64,000 nucleotides of DNA from CAVTWD01 sp963738325 (GCA_963738325.1 CAVTWD010000001.1:248001-312000), one strand, 5' to 3'. Positions 25,808 to 35,771 are shown, counted from the first letter of the stretch. Notes: a model not told the origin generated them from the letters alone. Numbers and translations: made by a program.

Positions 25808-26836
25808 GTGGCTGCGGACCCGAAGGTGCTCCTCGCCGGCCTCGCCGATCGACCGCGCGCCGGTCTTGCCACCCTTCCGACACCACTCGAGCGCGGGCCC
25901 CGCCTGCCTGGCGGGGCTCGGCTCTGGGTGAAGCGCGACGACCTCACCGGCCTCGGCCTCGGTGGAAACAAGGCCCGGAAGCTCGAGTTCCTGTGTGGCC
26001 AGGCGATGGCCGGCAGAGCCGACACGCTCGTCACCGTGGGCGCGGCCCAGTCCAACCACTGCCGGATGACCGCGGCCGCGGGCGCGGTGCTCGGCTTGGA
26101 CACCCACCTGGTGCTCGGGGGTAGGGCGCCAGAGAGCCGCGAAGGCAATCAGCTCCTCTCCGCGATGTTCGGCGCGACCTTGCACTTCGCCGGGGTCACC
26201 GACTGGCCGGCCTTGGAGGAAGCGAAGGATGCGCTCGCCACGCACCTGCGCGAGGAGGGCCGGCGGCCTGCGACCATCCCCATCGGGGGCAGCACCGCGG
26301 TGGGCGCGCTCGGGTTCCTCGCCGCCTTCGCCGAGTTGGCCGACCAGGCGAGCGCGGTAGGGGTGGCTCCAGCCGCCATCGTGTTCGCCACCTCGAGCGG
26401 CGGCACTCACGCCGGGCTCCTGGCCGGCCAGGCGCTGTGGCGCGCCGCCGGTCTGCCCGTTGCCGAGGTCATCGCGGTCGCGGTAGCGCCGGCCGTCGCC
26501 TCTTTCCCCGGCCATGCCGCGGACCTGGCCGTTGCCGCGTTGGACCTCGCCGGATGCGGCGGGCCCGTCGGCGGCGATCTCGCGGACCCGGTGGTGGTGC
26601 CCGACTGGATCGGCGCCGGCTACGGCGTGCCCACGCCGGAGGGGGACGCGGCCGCGGCCTGGGCCGCCCGCCACGGAGCCTGGGTGCTCGACCGCACCTA
26701 CACGGCCAAGGGCTTCGCCGGGCTCCTCGCCATGGCCGGGGCCGGTCGCTTCGGCTCAGGGGACGACGTGGTGTTCTGGCACACCGGCGGTCACCCCGCG
26801 GTGTTCGCGAGGGGCGGCTGGTCGGGAGCGGACTGA
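25808..26836 (+). CDS. D-cysteine desulfhydrase / ACC deaminase-family PLP enzyme
   Basis: 342 residues of the fold-type II PLP family. The PLP lysine is in GGNKARKLEFL (about residue 58), with the preceding LWVKRDDLTGLGLGGNK signature, and the substrate loop VGAAQSNHCRMTAAA. TSSGGTHAGLLAG is the phosphate-binding glycine loop. Members release sulfide and ammonia from D-cysteine or deaminate ACC; sequence alone does not separate them. Its 3' end overlaps the convergent membrane protein gene by 46 bases. Confidence 0.85.
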   Translation: MAADPKVLLAGLADRPRAGLATLPTPLERGPRLPGGARLWVKRDDLTGLGLGGNKARKLEFLCGQAMAGRADTLVTVGAAQSNHCRMTAAAGAVLGLDTHLVLGGRAPESREGNQLLSAMFGATLHFAGVTDWPALEEAKDALATHLREEGRRPATIPIGGSTAVGALGFLAAFAELADQASAVGVAPAAIVFATSSGGTHAGLLAGQALWRAAGLPVAEVIAVAVAPAVASFPGHAADLAVAALDLAGCGGPVGGDLADPVVVPDWIGAGYGVPTPEGDAAAAWAARHGAWVLDRTYTAKGFAGLLAMAGAGRFGSGDDVVFWHTGGHPAVFARGGWSGAD

Positions 26837-27434
26837 TCCAACGGGTGGGGGTCGACCGCCCAGGCCGCGGTCGTCACACCGATGGCGGCCAGCGCCACCG
26901 GTACCTCCACGACGCCGACCGGTGTCGAGACCACCAGGTCCACCGTGGCCAGCACCCCGTACCACGCCGTCGCGAGCACGGCGATGATCACCACGTTGCG
27001 CCAGCCCATGGCCGCGCCGATGACGACAACCACGGCCGGGGCGATGGCCGCCGGCCACCAGAGGTACCAGACCGGGGTGCTGTCGAGGAGCCATCCGGTG
27101 TAGGCGACCATGCCGAGGCCGGCCGTCACGAGCACGTAGCCGACGCAGAGGATGAGCCGTTGCGCGACCGTGCGGCGGCGGTGGTCCTGGTCCTCCTGGG
27201 TCGGCCAGGCCGTGTCGGCGCGAGGGGCGGGAGGCGGACCCAGGGCGCCCCGGTGGTGCCGATGGTGGTGATGGCCCGCGTCGCCGTAGGGGTGTGGGTC
27301 TCGGCGGCGTCGGGCGCGGGCGCCTCGGCGGCCACCGGCGGCTCAGTCGGATCGGGCAACGCCGGGAGAGCCAGAGGCGGTCGCGGCCGCGAGGTGCCAG
27401 GCGGCGGCAAGGGCCGGGGCAGGGGGGAGGTCAT
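26791..27434 (-). CDS. hypothetical proline-rich membrane protein, one frameshift
   Basis: About 214 residues after correction. The N-terminus (MTSPLPRPLPPPGTSRPRP) is proline-rich and cytosolic, reaching APDAAE, then the frame changes near 27298 to DPHPYGDAGHHHHRHHRG, a natural histidine cluster. Four membrane segments follow, starting RLILCVGYVLVTAGLGMVAY. I do not recognise the family; the layout (Pro-rich tail, then small four-helix domain) is common in actinobacterial proteins of unknown function. The two frames are joined by inference. An alternative start is ATG at 27479. Confidence 0.5.
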
Positions 27435-27500
27435 CGCTGGGCTGGAAGCTACCCGTTCGGTCCGGGTGGGGAAGCGCACCGGGCTGAGAGTTCGCCGAGA

Positions 27501-27626
27501 GCGGTGGCGGCCCGCGGGCGCTCAGGCGTGCCCGTGCCGGTCTTCAGCGGTGGCGGCCCGCGGGCGCTCAGGCGTGCCCGTGCCGGTCTTCAGCGGTGGC
27601 GGCCCGCGGGCGCTCAGGCGTGCCCG
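27501..27626. repeat. 46-bp tandem repeat, 2.7 copies, at the end of the threonine deaminase gene
   Basis: The unit starts GCGGTGGCGGCCCGCGGGCG and ends TGCCGGTCTTCA; copies begin at 27501, 27547 and 27593, the last one partial (34 bases). Copies one and two look identical by eye. The third copy contains the stop codon of the deaminase gene (27614-27616), so the earlier copies each carry a copy of that stop and fill the gap to the next gene. It looks like replication slippage or an assembly artefact. Confidence 0.9.
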
Positions 27627-28887
27627 CGGCGCACGGCGAGGCCGTCGGCCTCCAGGGCGGCGATGATGCGCTCGGTGTGGGCCTGGTCGCGCGACTCGAC
27701 GGCCAGCTCGATCACGGTGCTCTTGGCGGACAGGTCGCTGAACATTCGCTGGTGGGCCACCTCGACGATGTTGCCGCCCTCGGTGCCCACGACGGTGGCG
27801 AGGCGGGCCAGCGAGCCCGGCACGTCGGCGACGACCACGGAGAACCGCGTGAGCCGACCGGTGCGCACCAGCCCGTGCATGATGACCGAGGCCAGCACGC
27901 GCGGATCCGACGTTCCCCCCCGTCAGCACCAGACCGACGCGCCGTCCGGCGTAGCGCTCGGGCTGGTCGAGGATGGCGGCCAGCCCGGTGGCCCCGGCTC
28001 CCTCCGTCACCGTCTTCTCGATGTCGAGCAGAAGGTTCATGGCATCTTCGATCCGCTCCTCCGACACGAGCACCACGTCGTCGACCAAGGCATCGATGAT
28101 CGGCATCGTGAGACGCCCCGCCTCGGGCACGGCGATGCCTTCGGCGATGGTGGTCCGCACGCCGCTCCGGCTCCCCGTCGCCGAAGACTCGCGCGAGCCG
28201 CCGGGGCCCCGCCGGCGGGTGGCTTCGGCCACCGAGGGGAACAGCTCGCTCTGGACCCCGATCAACTCGATGTCGGGCCGGCGCCGCCGGGCCACGAGGG
28301 CCATGCCGGCCAGGAGCCCTCCGCCGCCCACCGGAACCACGAGCACGTCGAGGTCGGGGGCGTCGTCGAGCAGCTCGATGGCCACGGTGCCCTGCGCCGC
28401 GATCACGAACGGGTCGTCGAAGGGGGCCACCCACACCAACCCTTCGCGCTGTTGGAGCGCCTCGGCGACCGCCATGGCGTCGCGGAGGTCCTCGCCTTGC
28501 AGCACCACGGTCGCGCCGAGGGCCTCGGTGTTGCGCACCTTCACGTTGGGGGTGAAGCGCGGCATCACGATGGTGGCCGGGATGCCGAGGCGCGTGGCGT
28601 GGTAGGCGACGCCCTGGGCGTGGTTGCCGGCGGACATCGCCACGACGCCGCGGCGGCGTTCCTCCGGCGTGAGCTGCTGGAGCCGGTAGAGCGCGCCGCG
28701 GTCCTTGAACGACGACGTGAACTGGAGGTTCTCGAACTTGAGCCACAGCTCCGCACCGGTGATCGCCGAGAGGGTGGCCGAGTACAGGGTCGGTGTGCGC
28801 ACGACCTGGCCGGCGATGGCGGCCGCGGCCTTGTCGACGTCCTCGGCGGTGACGGCCAGGCCCGAGGTCGCGCTCGCTGATGGCCAT
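27614..28887 (-). CDS. ilvA: threonine ammonia-lyase with C-terminal ACT domain, two frameshifts
   Basis: PLP enzyme converting threonine to 2-oxobutyrate. It begins MAISERDLG at 28887; after one extra G near 28868 the frame continues LAVTAEDVDKAAAAIAGQVV. The PLP lysine is in FTSSFKDRGALYRL, the glycine loop is VPVGGGGLLAGMAL, and the C-terminal ACT-like domain reads RFSVVVADVPGSLARLATVV after a second extra G near 27907. Length is two bases over a multiple of three, matching two insertions. An insertion of about 15 residues (TRRRGPGGSRESSATGSRSG) precedes TTIAEGIAV. The short single ACT domain resembles the roughly 400-residue actinobacterial enzymes rather than the long E. coli IlvA. Whether it is biosynthetic or catabolic is undecided. 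Confidence 0.85.
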
Positions 28888-28919
28888 CGGCGGCGACTGT
28901 ACCGGTACCCTGCGCGGGC

Positions 28920-29684
28920 GTGCCCGAGCCGCACTTCGCCTCGCTCACGGTGTTCTTCCCCATGTGGAACGAGGAGGAGTACATCGGCCGGGCGGTGGGC
29001 GCGGCCCGGGAGGCCTGCGAGGGGCTGATCAGGCAGGGCGAGATTCGCGACTACGAGCTGCTGATCATCGACGACGCCTCGACCGACGCCACCGGTCGCT
29101 TGGCCGACGAGTTGGCGGCGGCGGATCGCCGGATCCGCGTCGTCCACCACGCGAGGAACCGCAAGCTCGGCGGCTCGCTGAAGACCGGGTACGCAGAGGC
29201 CCGGGGCGAGCTCGTGCTGTACTCCGACGCCGACCTCCCCTTCGACATGGACGAGCTGGCCAAGGCGTGCCGCCTGATGCGCAGCTACGAGGCCGACGTC
29301 GTTTCGGCCTATCGCTTCGACCGCACGGGCGAGGGGTACGTGCGGGTGATCTACTCGACCATCTACAACGCCCTCGTGCGGGTCCTGTTCGGTGTCCGCA
29401 TGCGGGACATCAACTTCGCCTGCAAGCTCACCCACCGGCGCATCTTCGACGTGATCCACCTCGAGAGCGAGGGATCGTTCATCGACGCGGAGCTGATCGT
29501 CCGCGCCGTCGGCGCGGGCTTCAAGGTGGTGCAGTTCGGGGTCGACTACTTCCCGCGAACCCGTGGGGTCTCGACCCTCAGCTCCCCCGCCGTGATCGTC
29601 AAGCTGCTCCGGGAGATGTTCGCGCTGCGGCGGGAGCTGCGAGGCATCCAACCGCCCTCCGTGGCCGGCGAGCCACCGGTCTGA
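28920..29684 (+). CDS. family 2 glycosyltransferase
   Basis: 254 residues of the GT-A fold, similar to polyprenyl-phosphate sugar synthases. Start TVFFPMWNEEEYIGRAV, nucleotide-binding ELLIIDDASTDATGR, DXD-like YSDADLPFD and the RYRD-like segment RTRGVSTLSS are visible. There is no C-terminal membrane part. It is divergent from the deaminase gene, with 32 bases between starts, so the two promoters overlap. Likely transfers a sugar to a lipid carrier at the inner face of the membrane; donor unknown. Confidence 0.82.
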   Translation: MPEPHFASLTVFFPMWNEEEYIGRAVGAAREACEGLIRQGEIRDYELLIIDDASTDATGRLADELAAADRRIRVVHHARNRKLGGSLKTGYAEARGELVLYSDADLPFDMDELAKACRLMRSYEADVVSAYRFDRTGEGYVRVIYSTIYNALVRVLFGVRMRDINFACKLTHRRIFDVIHLESEGSFIDAELIVRAVGAGFKVVQFGVDYFPRTRGVSTLSSPAVIVKLLREMFALRRELRGIQPPSVAGEPPV

Positions 29685-29780
29685 CTGCGTGGTGGCGCGA
29701 CGCCCTTGGTAGTCTGCCGGGACGTTCGCCGTGCCCATCCACCACGTCGGGGGCGCGCAACCCCCCGAGGAGTGGATGGC

Positions 29781-30863
29781 ATGCAGCTCAGGCGTTGGGC
29801 GCCGGTCGGCATCGCGGCCGCTTGCGTCCTCCTCGTCGGCTGCCTCGAGGGCTCGGCCCGCACCAGCGACCCTTCTACCGCGCCGGCGTCGGTGGCCGCG
29901 TTGACCGCCTCCGTCACGTCACGCGCGCCGGCCGTTTCCGCTTCCACCACGATCACCGCGCCTGCGACGGTGGCCAAGGTGCCCCTCACCCGCACGTTGC
30001 ACCAGGGCTCGAAGGGCGATGACGTCGGGCGGCTCCAGCAGCGCCTGATCGAGCTGAAGTTCGACCCGGGCGCCGTCGATGGCATCTACGGTCCGGCGAC
30101 CACGTCGGCCATCTGGGCGTACCAGTCCTACGGGCTGGGGCTCACCGGTCGCGCGGTCAACGGAGTCGTGACGCCCGCCATGTGGGACCACCTGCAGGAC
30201 CCGATCACCTTCCCCGATCCTCGGCCAAAGGCGACCTCGACCCATTTCGAGGTGTTCCTGCCGCAGCAGACCGGGTTGCTCTTCGTGCAGGGCCAGCTGC
30301 ACCTGATCACCCACGTCTCCACCGGCAGCGGGAAGGACTACTGCGCCACCCGCACCGACGGCACTCCGGTCTGCGGCAAGGCCATCACCCCGGGCGGCAT
30401 CTACCGCTTCAACCGCCGCCAGTCCGGCTGGTACGAGGGCGATCTGGGACGGATGTACAACCCGGTCTACTTCAACTTCGGCATCGCAGTGCACGGGATG
30501 ACCTCCGTGCCCAAGTACCCCGCCTCGCACGGCTGCGTGCGCATCCCGATGCACATCGCCGAGTACTTCCCGACCCTCGTCCACAACGGCGACCAGGTCT
30601 TCGTGTTCGACGGCGTCAAGGATCCCGAGGCCTACGGCGCGCAGCCCCCGCCGTTCGACCATCTCGACCCGAGCGCGACGACCACCACCGCGGCGCCGAG
30701 CACCACGGCCTCGTCGACGACCGTCCCGGTCGCCACCACGAAGCCGACGGCGCAGACCACGGCGCCAAGGCCCACGACGACTGCGCCGAGGCCGACGACG
30801 ACCGTGCCCAAGCCCACCACCACGGTGGCCAAGCCCGCTGCGCCGACGACCGCCGCGCCCTGA
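29781..30863 (+). CDS. lipoprotein L,D-transpeptidase with peptidoglycan-binding domain
   Basis: 360 residues. A signal peptide with lipobox LLVGC places the lipid-modified Cys at residue 21. A peptidoglycan-binding domain follows (LHQGSKGDDVGRLQQRLIEL, about 75-130), then a YkuD catalytic domain (about 150-275) whose active site is YPASHGCVRIPM, with the nucleophilic Cys near residue 252. The last 70 residues are Thr/Pro/Lys-rich low complexity (repeats of PRPTTTAP type), probably a wall-spanning tail. It makes 3-3 or protein cross-links in the cell wall. ATG at 29781 was chosen because the signal peptide starts there and GAGGAG lies upstream. Confidence 0.9.
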   Translation: MQLRRWAPVGIAAACVLLVGCLEGSARTSDPSTAPASVAALTASVTSRAPAVSASTTITAPATVAKVPLTRTLHQGSKGDDVGRLQQRLIELKFDPGAVDGIYGPATTSAIWAYQSYGLGLTGRAVNGVVTPAMWDHLQDPITFPDPRPKATSTHFEVFLPQQTGLLFVQGQLHLITHVSTGSGKDYCATRTDGTPVCGKAITPGGIYRFNRRQSGWYEGDLGRMYNPVYFNFGIAVHGMTSVPKYPASHGCVRIPMHIAEYFPTLVHNGDQVFVFDGVKDPEAYGAQPPPFDHLDPSATTTTAAPSTTASSTTVPVATTKPTAQTTAPRPTTTAPRPTTTVPKPTTTVAKPAAPTTAAP

Positions 30864-30905
30864 GTCTGGCCGATCTCGGCCTCATGGGCCGGAGGCGAGC
30901 TTCGA

Positions 30906-32265
30906 TCAGCCGTTGAGCACCGTGTCGACGCGCCCCGCGGCGCGATCCTCGGCGTACTGACCGACGAACTCGCGGATCGTGGCGTCGCCGGAGTCGTCGG
31001 CGAGCTGGCGGATGTACGCCTTGAACGAGTAGTCGCCGATGTCCCGCTCGACCCGCTCCTTCCGCGCCATGACCTGCTCGATGACCGGCGCCAGGCGGGC
31101 CGCCTTGGCCGCGGTCTGCTGCTCGTCGCGCTCGGCGAACTCGGGAAGCACCTCGTGGCCGAACAGCTCGATCGATTCCATGATGTCCTCGTGGCGGTTG
31201 CGGCCGGCCTGCAGCACGAAGATCACCTGGTCGACGCCGGCCTCCTCGTAGCGGCGCAGGTAGCGCGCGAACCTGCTCGGGCGTGCCGATCGCGCCGCGT
31301 AAGCCGGCACTGGAATCGCCCGACAGCGAGCTTGGCCCCGAGCGTCTCCTCCTCAGGGCCCGCGCCGCGACCTCGGGGTCGTAGCCGACCTCTGCCCGCT
31401 TGTCCAGGAACTCCTCCCACACGTTGGTGCGTCGCCGGGCGGTGCTCGCCGAAGACGTAGAAGTGGCCGAGCGAGTAGCCGAAGAAGTTGGCGCCCTCGA
31501 TGCCGCGGCGGATGGCCGTCTCCTCGTCGTGGTGCAGCATCATCGTGCGTCGACGCAGGCGACCTGCGGGTTGACGGCGAGGCCCACCGGGACGCCCCGC
31601 TCGGCGAGGGTCCGTTCGTAGTCGGTCACCCAGTGGCGCGCCTCCTCGGGGTCGATGAAGGCGAACGTGAACGCGCCGATGCCCTTCTCGGCGGCCAGGA
31701 GGATCGTGTCGCGGCGCGAGCAGGCCACCCACAGCGGCGGGTGGGGCTTCTGCACCGGCTTGGGCACGACGTTGCGCGGCGGCATCGACACGAACCGGCC
31801 CTCGACGCCGGTGAAAGGGCTGCTCGGTCATGCACCGGACGGCGACCTCGAGCCCCTCGAGCCACGCGTCCCGCTTCTCCTCGAAGGTGCTGGCCGAAGC
31901 CGCCGAGCTCGGCGGTGCTCGAGGATTCGCCCGAGCCGAACTCGACGCGGCCGTTCGAGACGAGGTCGAGCATGGCCACCCGCTCGGCGGTGCGGGCCGG
32001 ATGGTTGAACCGCGGCGAGGTGAGGATGATCCCGTGGCCGAGACGGATGTTCTTGGTGCGCTGGCTGCACGCGGCCAGGAAGACCTCGGGGGCCGAGGAG
32101 TGGCTGTACTCCTCGAGGAAGTGGTGCTCGACCTCCCACACGTACTGGATGCCGAGCTGAGTCGGCCAGCTCGACCTGGTCGAGCGCGTCCTGGATCAGC
32201 CGGCGCTCGGTGTCCTCGTCCCACGGCCGCCCGATCTGGTGCTCGTAGAAGATCCCGAACTTCAT
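30906..32265 (-). CDS. LLM-class flavin-dependent oxidoreductase, at least five frameshifts
   Basis: Parts of one luciferase-like enzyme appear in succession in alternating frames: MKFGIFYEHQIGRPWDEDTE (start at 32265), VEHHFLEEYSHSSAPEVFLA, IRLGHGIILTSPRFNHPART, GSGESSSTAELGGFG, PVQKPHPPLWVACSRRDTIL, AIRRGIEGANFFGYSLGHFY, then YEEAGVDQVIFVLQAGRNRH to the end at 30906. Order and spacing are those of the family of enzymes of about 450 residues, so the gene is colinear and no segment seems lost. Five or more indels within 1.36 kb is far above the level of neighbouring genes. Either this region is poorly sequenced or the gene has decayed; the intact colinearity favours the first. Confidence 0.65.
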
Positions 32266-32339
32266 GCCACCCCCAGGGCGCCCGCGTGCCGGGCATCATC
32301 CCATCCCGTCCGGCTCGGGCGGCAATCGCGCCGCGTCCG

Positions 32340-32924
32340 TCAGGCGAGGATGCCGTCCAGCAGCAATCCGACGCCGAAGGCGACGAACAGCACCGCGGCA
32401 CCGACGTGAATGGCCCGCTCGGGCAGCCGCTGGCCGAGTTGCTGGCCGACGAGGATGGCGAGCGCGTCGGCCAGCACCATGCCCAGTGTCGATCCCAGCC
32501 ACACCCCGAAGGCTTGGTACTTGGTCGCCAGGGTGATGGTGGCCAGCATCGTCTTGTCGCCGAGCTCGGCGAGGAAGAAGGCGATGCTGGCCGTAACGAC
32601 GGCCGAGTGCTCCGAGCGGCCTTCCGCTCGCTCGAGCTCTCCTTCGCTGAGCGTGTCGCCGCGCAGGGTCCACACCGCGAACCCGAGGAAGAGCACGCCG
32701 GCGGCGATGGTGATGGCCCGGGTCGGGAGGCTGACGCTGAGCACCGCGCCCAGCCCGACGGAGACGGCGTGGACGACCGCGGTAGCGATGGTGATGCCCA
32801 TCAAGATCGAGAGGGCCCGGAAGCGCGTGGCGAAGGCGAGCGCCATGAGTTGGCTCTTGTCCCCGAGCTCGGCCACGAAGATGGCGCCCAGGCTCACGCC
32901 GAACGCCACCACGAAGCCATCCAT
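32340..32924 (-). CDS. TMEM165/GDT1-family manganese/cation exporter
   Basis: 194 residues with six membrane helices in two homologous halves. Each half carries the family signature E-x-G-D-K-[ST]: FVAELGDKSQLMAL (about residue 20) and FLAELGDKTMLATI (about residue 125). Bacterial members export Mn2+ or related cations. ATG at 32924 is preceded by GACGGAGGAGACGACC. The upstream leader contains a yybP-ykoY manganese riboswitch, which gives strong support for manganese as the ligand and substrate. Adjacent to the lipase gene, transcribed in the same direction but with its own leader. Confidence 0.92.
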   Translation of the reverse strand: MDGFVVAFGVSLGAIFVAELGDKSQLMALAFATRFRALSILMGITIATAVVHAVSVGLGAVLSVSLPTRAITIAAGVLFLGFAVWTLRGDTLSEGELERAEGRSEHSAVVTASIAFFLAELGDKTMLATITLATKYQAFGVWLGSTLGMVLADALAILVGQQLGQRLPERAIHVGAAVLFVAFGVGLLLDGILA

Positions 32925-32993
32925 GGTCGTCTCCTCCGTCGAGCCGGGCCGAGGCACTTGATGACGCGACCTCGGCGCGGCGGGTGGGCCGGT

Positions 32994-33088
32994 GCCGAAG
33001 GTCTCGTCCGCCCGGAGGACCGGACCCGAACGGCCGGGCCCGGAGGCCAGCATGTCGACCGAACGGCGGAGGACTACTCCCCTTCGCC
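32994..33088 (-). ncRNA. yybP-ykoY manganese riboswitch
   Basis: On the minus strand the leader reads CGAAGGGGAGTAG at 33086-33074 and CGAGACCTTCG at 33006-32996. GGGGAGTAG and CGAGACCT are the two conserved loop sequences of the yybP-ykoY class, and P1 forms between CGAAGG and CCTTCG. Between them, the inverted GCC-rich stretches can form the other stems. It ends 72 bases before the ATG of a GDT1-type exporter, the classical target. Known members bind Mn2+ and turn on export genes. Confidence 0.85.
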
Positions 33089-33111
33089 GTGCACGCTACC
33101 AGCGCCGCTGG

Positions 33112-34390
33112 TCAACAGGACCGTGGTGCGGGCTGACCGGCGAGGCGGGCTCCGATGTACGCGGAGATGTCGCCCAACGCGGCGGGGATGACGGTCGTGT
33201 GCGTGGCGCCGGGATAGACCTTGCGCACCACGGTCACGCCCAGCCGGCAGTACTTCGCGGCGACCGTGGCGCTGGTGGCCACCGGGATCTGCTCGTCGTT
33301 GGTGCCCTGGTAGATGAAGATCGGCACCGAAGTCGCCGTCCCGCCAGGGCTCTCACGGTCGAACGCCGCTCTCCACGCCGGGTTGGTGAGCGCTGCCGGC
33401 GTGAAGTAGCGGTTCGGATCCTGCCCCCGTAGCTCGGTGAGGGTCTGATCGGCGCATTGGCCGGCGACACGCGCCACCTCCGCTCGGCCCGCGGGCGTCA
33501 GGATGGCTGCGAGCGGCAACGCGGGGAAGGCGGCGTGGAACCCGGCCACCGCCATCAACTGGTAGCCGAAGAACGGGCTCGTGCGCAGGTCGTTGCCGAG
33601 CGTGACCAGCTCGGCGGCCGGCGCTCCGGCCACGACGCCGGTCACGTGGGCGTCCGGCGCGTAGGTGGGGGCGAGTTGGGCCGCCCAGAGTGCGGCGCCG
33701 CCTCCCTGGGAGTGGCCCCACACCACCGAGGGCGACGCGCTGGTGGTGCCGGCGCCGGGGAAGCGGGCGGCGGCGAGGATGCTGTCCAGGACGGTGCGGC
33801 CTTCGCTCTCGCCCACCACATAGGTGTGCACTCCCGGCGTCCCGAGTCCCTCGTAGTCCGTGTAGACGAAGGCGTAGCCCATGGACAGCACCGCCCCGGC
33901 GAGCAGGCGCTCGGTGCCAGTACCGCGAATGGCGGCTTTCGAGGGGGCGCAGCGAGCGGCCAGCCCGGTCGTTCCGTGGGCCCACGCCACGATGGGTCTC
34001 GGGCCGCTGCTCGGCGAGATCGGGGCGTACAGAACGCCCGTCACCGCGATGTCGTGGCCGGCCGCGTCCTGGGACCGGTACATGAGCAGCCAACCCCGTG
34101 CGCCGGGGGGCGCCGCGATCTCGGCCGATCGGATGATGTCGCCGTGGCGGCCGGCTGGCAGCGGGTCCGGCGGGCGGTAGAAGGCCTCGCCGGCCGTCGC
34201 GGTCGGGGCGGTGGAGCGCGGCGCTCGTGACCGACGTGGGGGCGCCAGTCGTGACCGAAGCAGTCGTGCGCGAGCCCGGAACGGATGCGGACCCTCGGCT
34301 CGAGCTCGCGGACGCGGCGACGAGGAGCGCGCCGGCGACGAGCAGGAAGCGCGGTGCCGCTCGACGCCAACGAGAATCGAGCGGTTCCAC
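33112..34390 (-). CDS. secreted lipase of the LIP family, one frameshift
   Basis: About 425 residues after correction. GTG at 34390 follows GGAGGTCGCA and opens a signal peptide (RRAAPRFLLVAGALLVAASA). The frame is lost near 34215 and recovered one base later. The hydrolase core shows oxyanion WAHGTTGLAA, the nucleophile elbow VVWGHSQGGGAALWAA, an acid in IYQGTNDEQIPV and His in YPGATHTTVIP, matching secretory triacylglycerol lipases. The C-terminus ends QPAPRSC. Exported; acyl ester hydrolysis is the likely role. It lies just upstream of the manganese leader. Confidence 0.82.
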
Positions 34391-34723
34391 TGCGACCTCC
34401 GCTGCATTGGGCAGAGTCCGATGGTAGGGCCGGTGCCGGCCTAGTAGTGCCGCGACCAGCAACGTTCGCCCCGTTGCGCCGGCCAGTGCCGGCGCCGACT
34501 GCGTTGCTTCTCGTCGCAATAGCGCTGCGACTATTGCTTCCTCGTCGCGCCTTGTCGGCACCAACCCTGGCTCGGCGGACCGGGCCTCAGTTACCGGTCA
34601 CGGCATTAGCGGGAGGGGGGCGGGCCCCCCTCCCGGCCTCCCCCCAGCGCGGCCGTCGTGGCAGTGAACCTGTCGGGCGGGCCAAGCCCGCCCTCGTGCG
34701 ACCACGCTGGTGCGGTGGCGAGC
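34391..34723. other. gene-free stretch with two inverted repeats
   Basis: No gene was recognised in these 333 bases between the divergent lipase gene and the split gene. Two structures stand out. GCAATAG at 34516-34522 and CTATTGC at 34531-34537 form a 7-bp inverted repeat around an 8-base spacer, embedded in a direct repeat TTGCTTC(C)TCGTCGC. A perfect 10-bp G/C hairpin with a four-base loop lies at 34611-34634 (GGGAGGGGGG and its complement), without a T-run. Confidence 0.6.
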
Positions 34724-35767
34724 GTGACGAACATCAACGAGGTCCTGGACGGACATGTGGGCTTGGAAGTGGAGTGCGTTGATCGTCTCTATCTGAACGC
34801 CTACGTCCAGAAGCTGCAGGTCGGGCCGCAAGTGCGTCGGTTCCTGGAGGACCACCTGGGCAACAGGATCGCCTCGCCTGCCCTGTTGGAGAAGATCGGG
34901 AACCGGTTCCGTCGCGACGTGTCGGCGTTCGCTTCGGCCAACGACATCCCGGTCTTGAAACTGAAGAAGCCCGACCGGTCTCGTTGGGATGACCGCAAGC
35001 TCGACCATGTCCGCCCTCATTTCGATCGGGCTGAACGCGACGGCCGGTTCGGCGTGGTCGCCATCGTGTCGGCCCAAGAGTTCCAGTGGGTCTACAGCGC
35101 TGCTCGCCGCACCGGCGGGGGCGGCGGCGTGTACTTCGAGTTCGCCAAGACCGAGCGCCGCGTCGGGAGCTACTACTTCTACGTGCTCGATCCCGACTTC
35201 GGGCCCGGCTTCATCAAGATCTGCACCTACTTCCCCTATCCGGCAAAGGTGTGGGTCAACGGCCACGAGTGGGCCAAACGCCAAGCCAAACGGGACGGTG
35301 TCACGTTCACGGCGCTGGCCAACGGCTTCGCTACCTGCGCGCAGCCGACGGCGCTGCAAACCATCTGCGACCGGTTCGGCCCTGACGACGTCCAGTCGTT
35401 CTTCGACCGCTGGATCACCCACATCCCCACGCCCTTCACCGCCGCTGACCGGGCTGCGGGCTACTGGTGGGAGCTGTCCATGCGCCAGGTCGAGGTGAGC
35501 CGCACGCTGGTGTTCGACGATCCTCGCCGAGCACGTGGCTTCTTCGAGTCCCTGGTCGCCGACAACATCGGCATCGGCCGACCCCACGAGATGGCCGCCG
35601 TGTTCGCCCGCCAGGTCCGCAAGACCACCAAAGAGCCCTTCGCCACCCGAGTGTTCTGCCCGGGCACCGAGGTGAAGATCGACTTTCGCTACAAGCACTC
35701 CCGGATCAAGCAGTACTTGAAGGAGGGAAGAGCCCTTCGCATCGAGACCGTCATCAACAAGCCGTCC
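34724..35767 (+). pseudogene. conserved actinobacterial protein of unknown function, 5' part, interrupted by the mobile element
   Basis: The frame starts VTNINEVLDGHVGLEVECVD and runs 348 codons to RALRIETVINKPS, where it enters the mobile element. The continuation, DIGILARLEHLPELI onwards, is found at 38667. From memory of the family these two pieces are contiguous in uninterrupted homologs, and deleting 2,899 bp joins them in frame. Conserved stretches include YFPYPAKVWVNGHEWAKRQA, WWELSMRQVEVSRTLVFD and YKHSRIKQYLKEGRAL. The family is common and often multi-copy in actinobacterial genomes but its function is unknown to me. The start is uncertain (GTG at 34715 or 34724); no clear ribosome site is visible. 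Confidence 0.7.
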
Positions 35768-35771
35768 AAAG

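Noticed and set aside
27501..27626. Tandem repeat considered as a CRISPR array
   Set aside because: Units abut directly with no unique spacers, and there are no cas genes in the window.
34516..34537. Palindrome considered as a dif or chromosomal XerCD site
   Set aside because: Arms are 7 bp with an 8-base spacer and do not resemble the 11-6-11 dif consensus.
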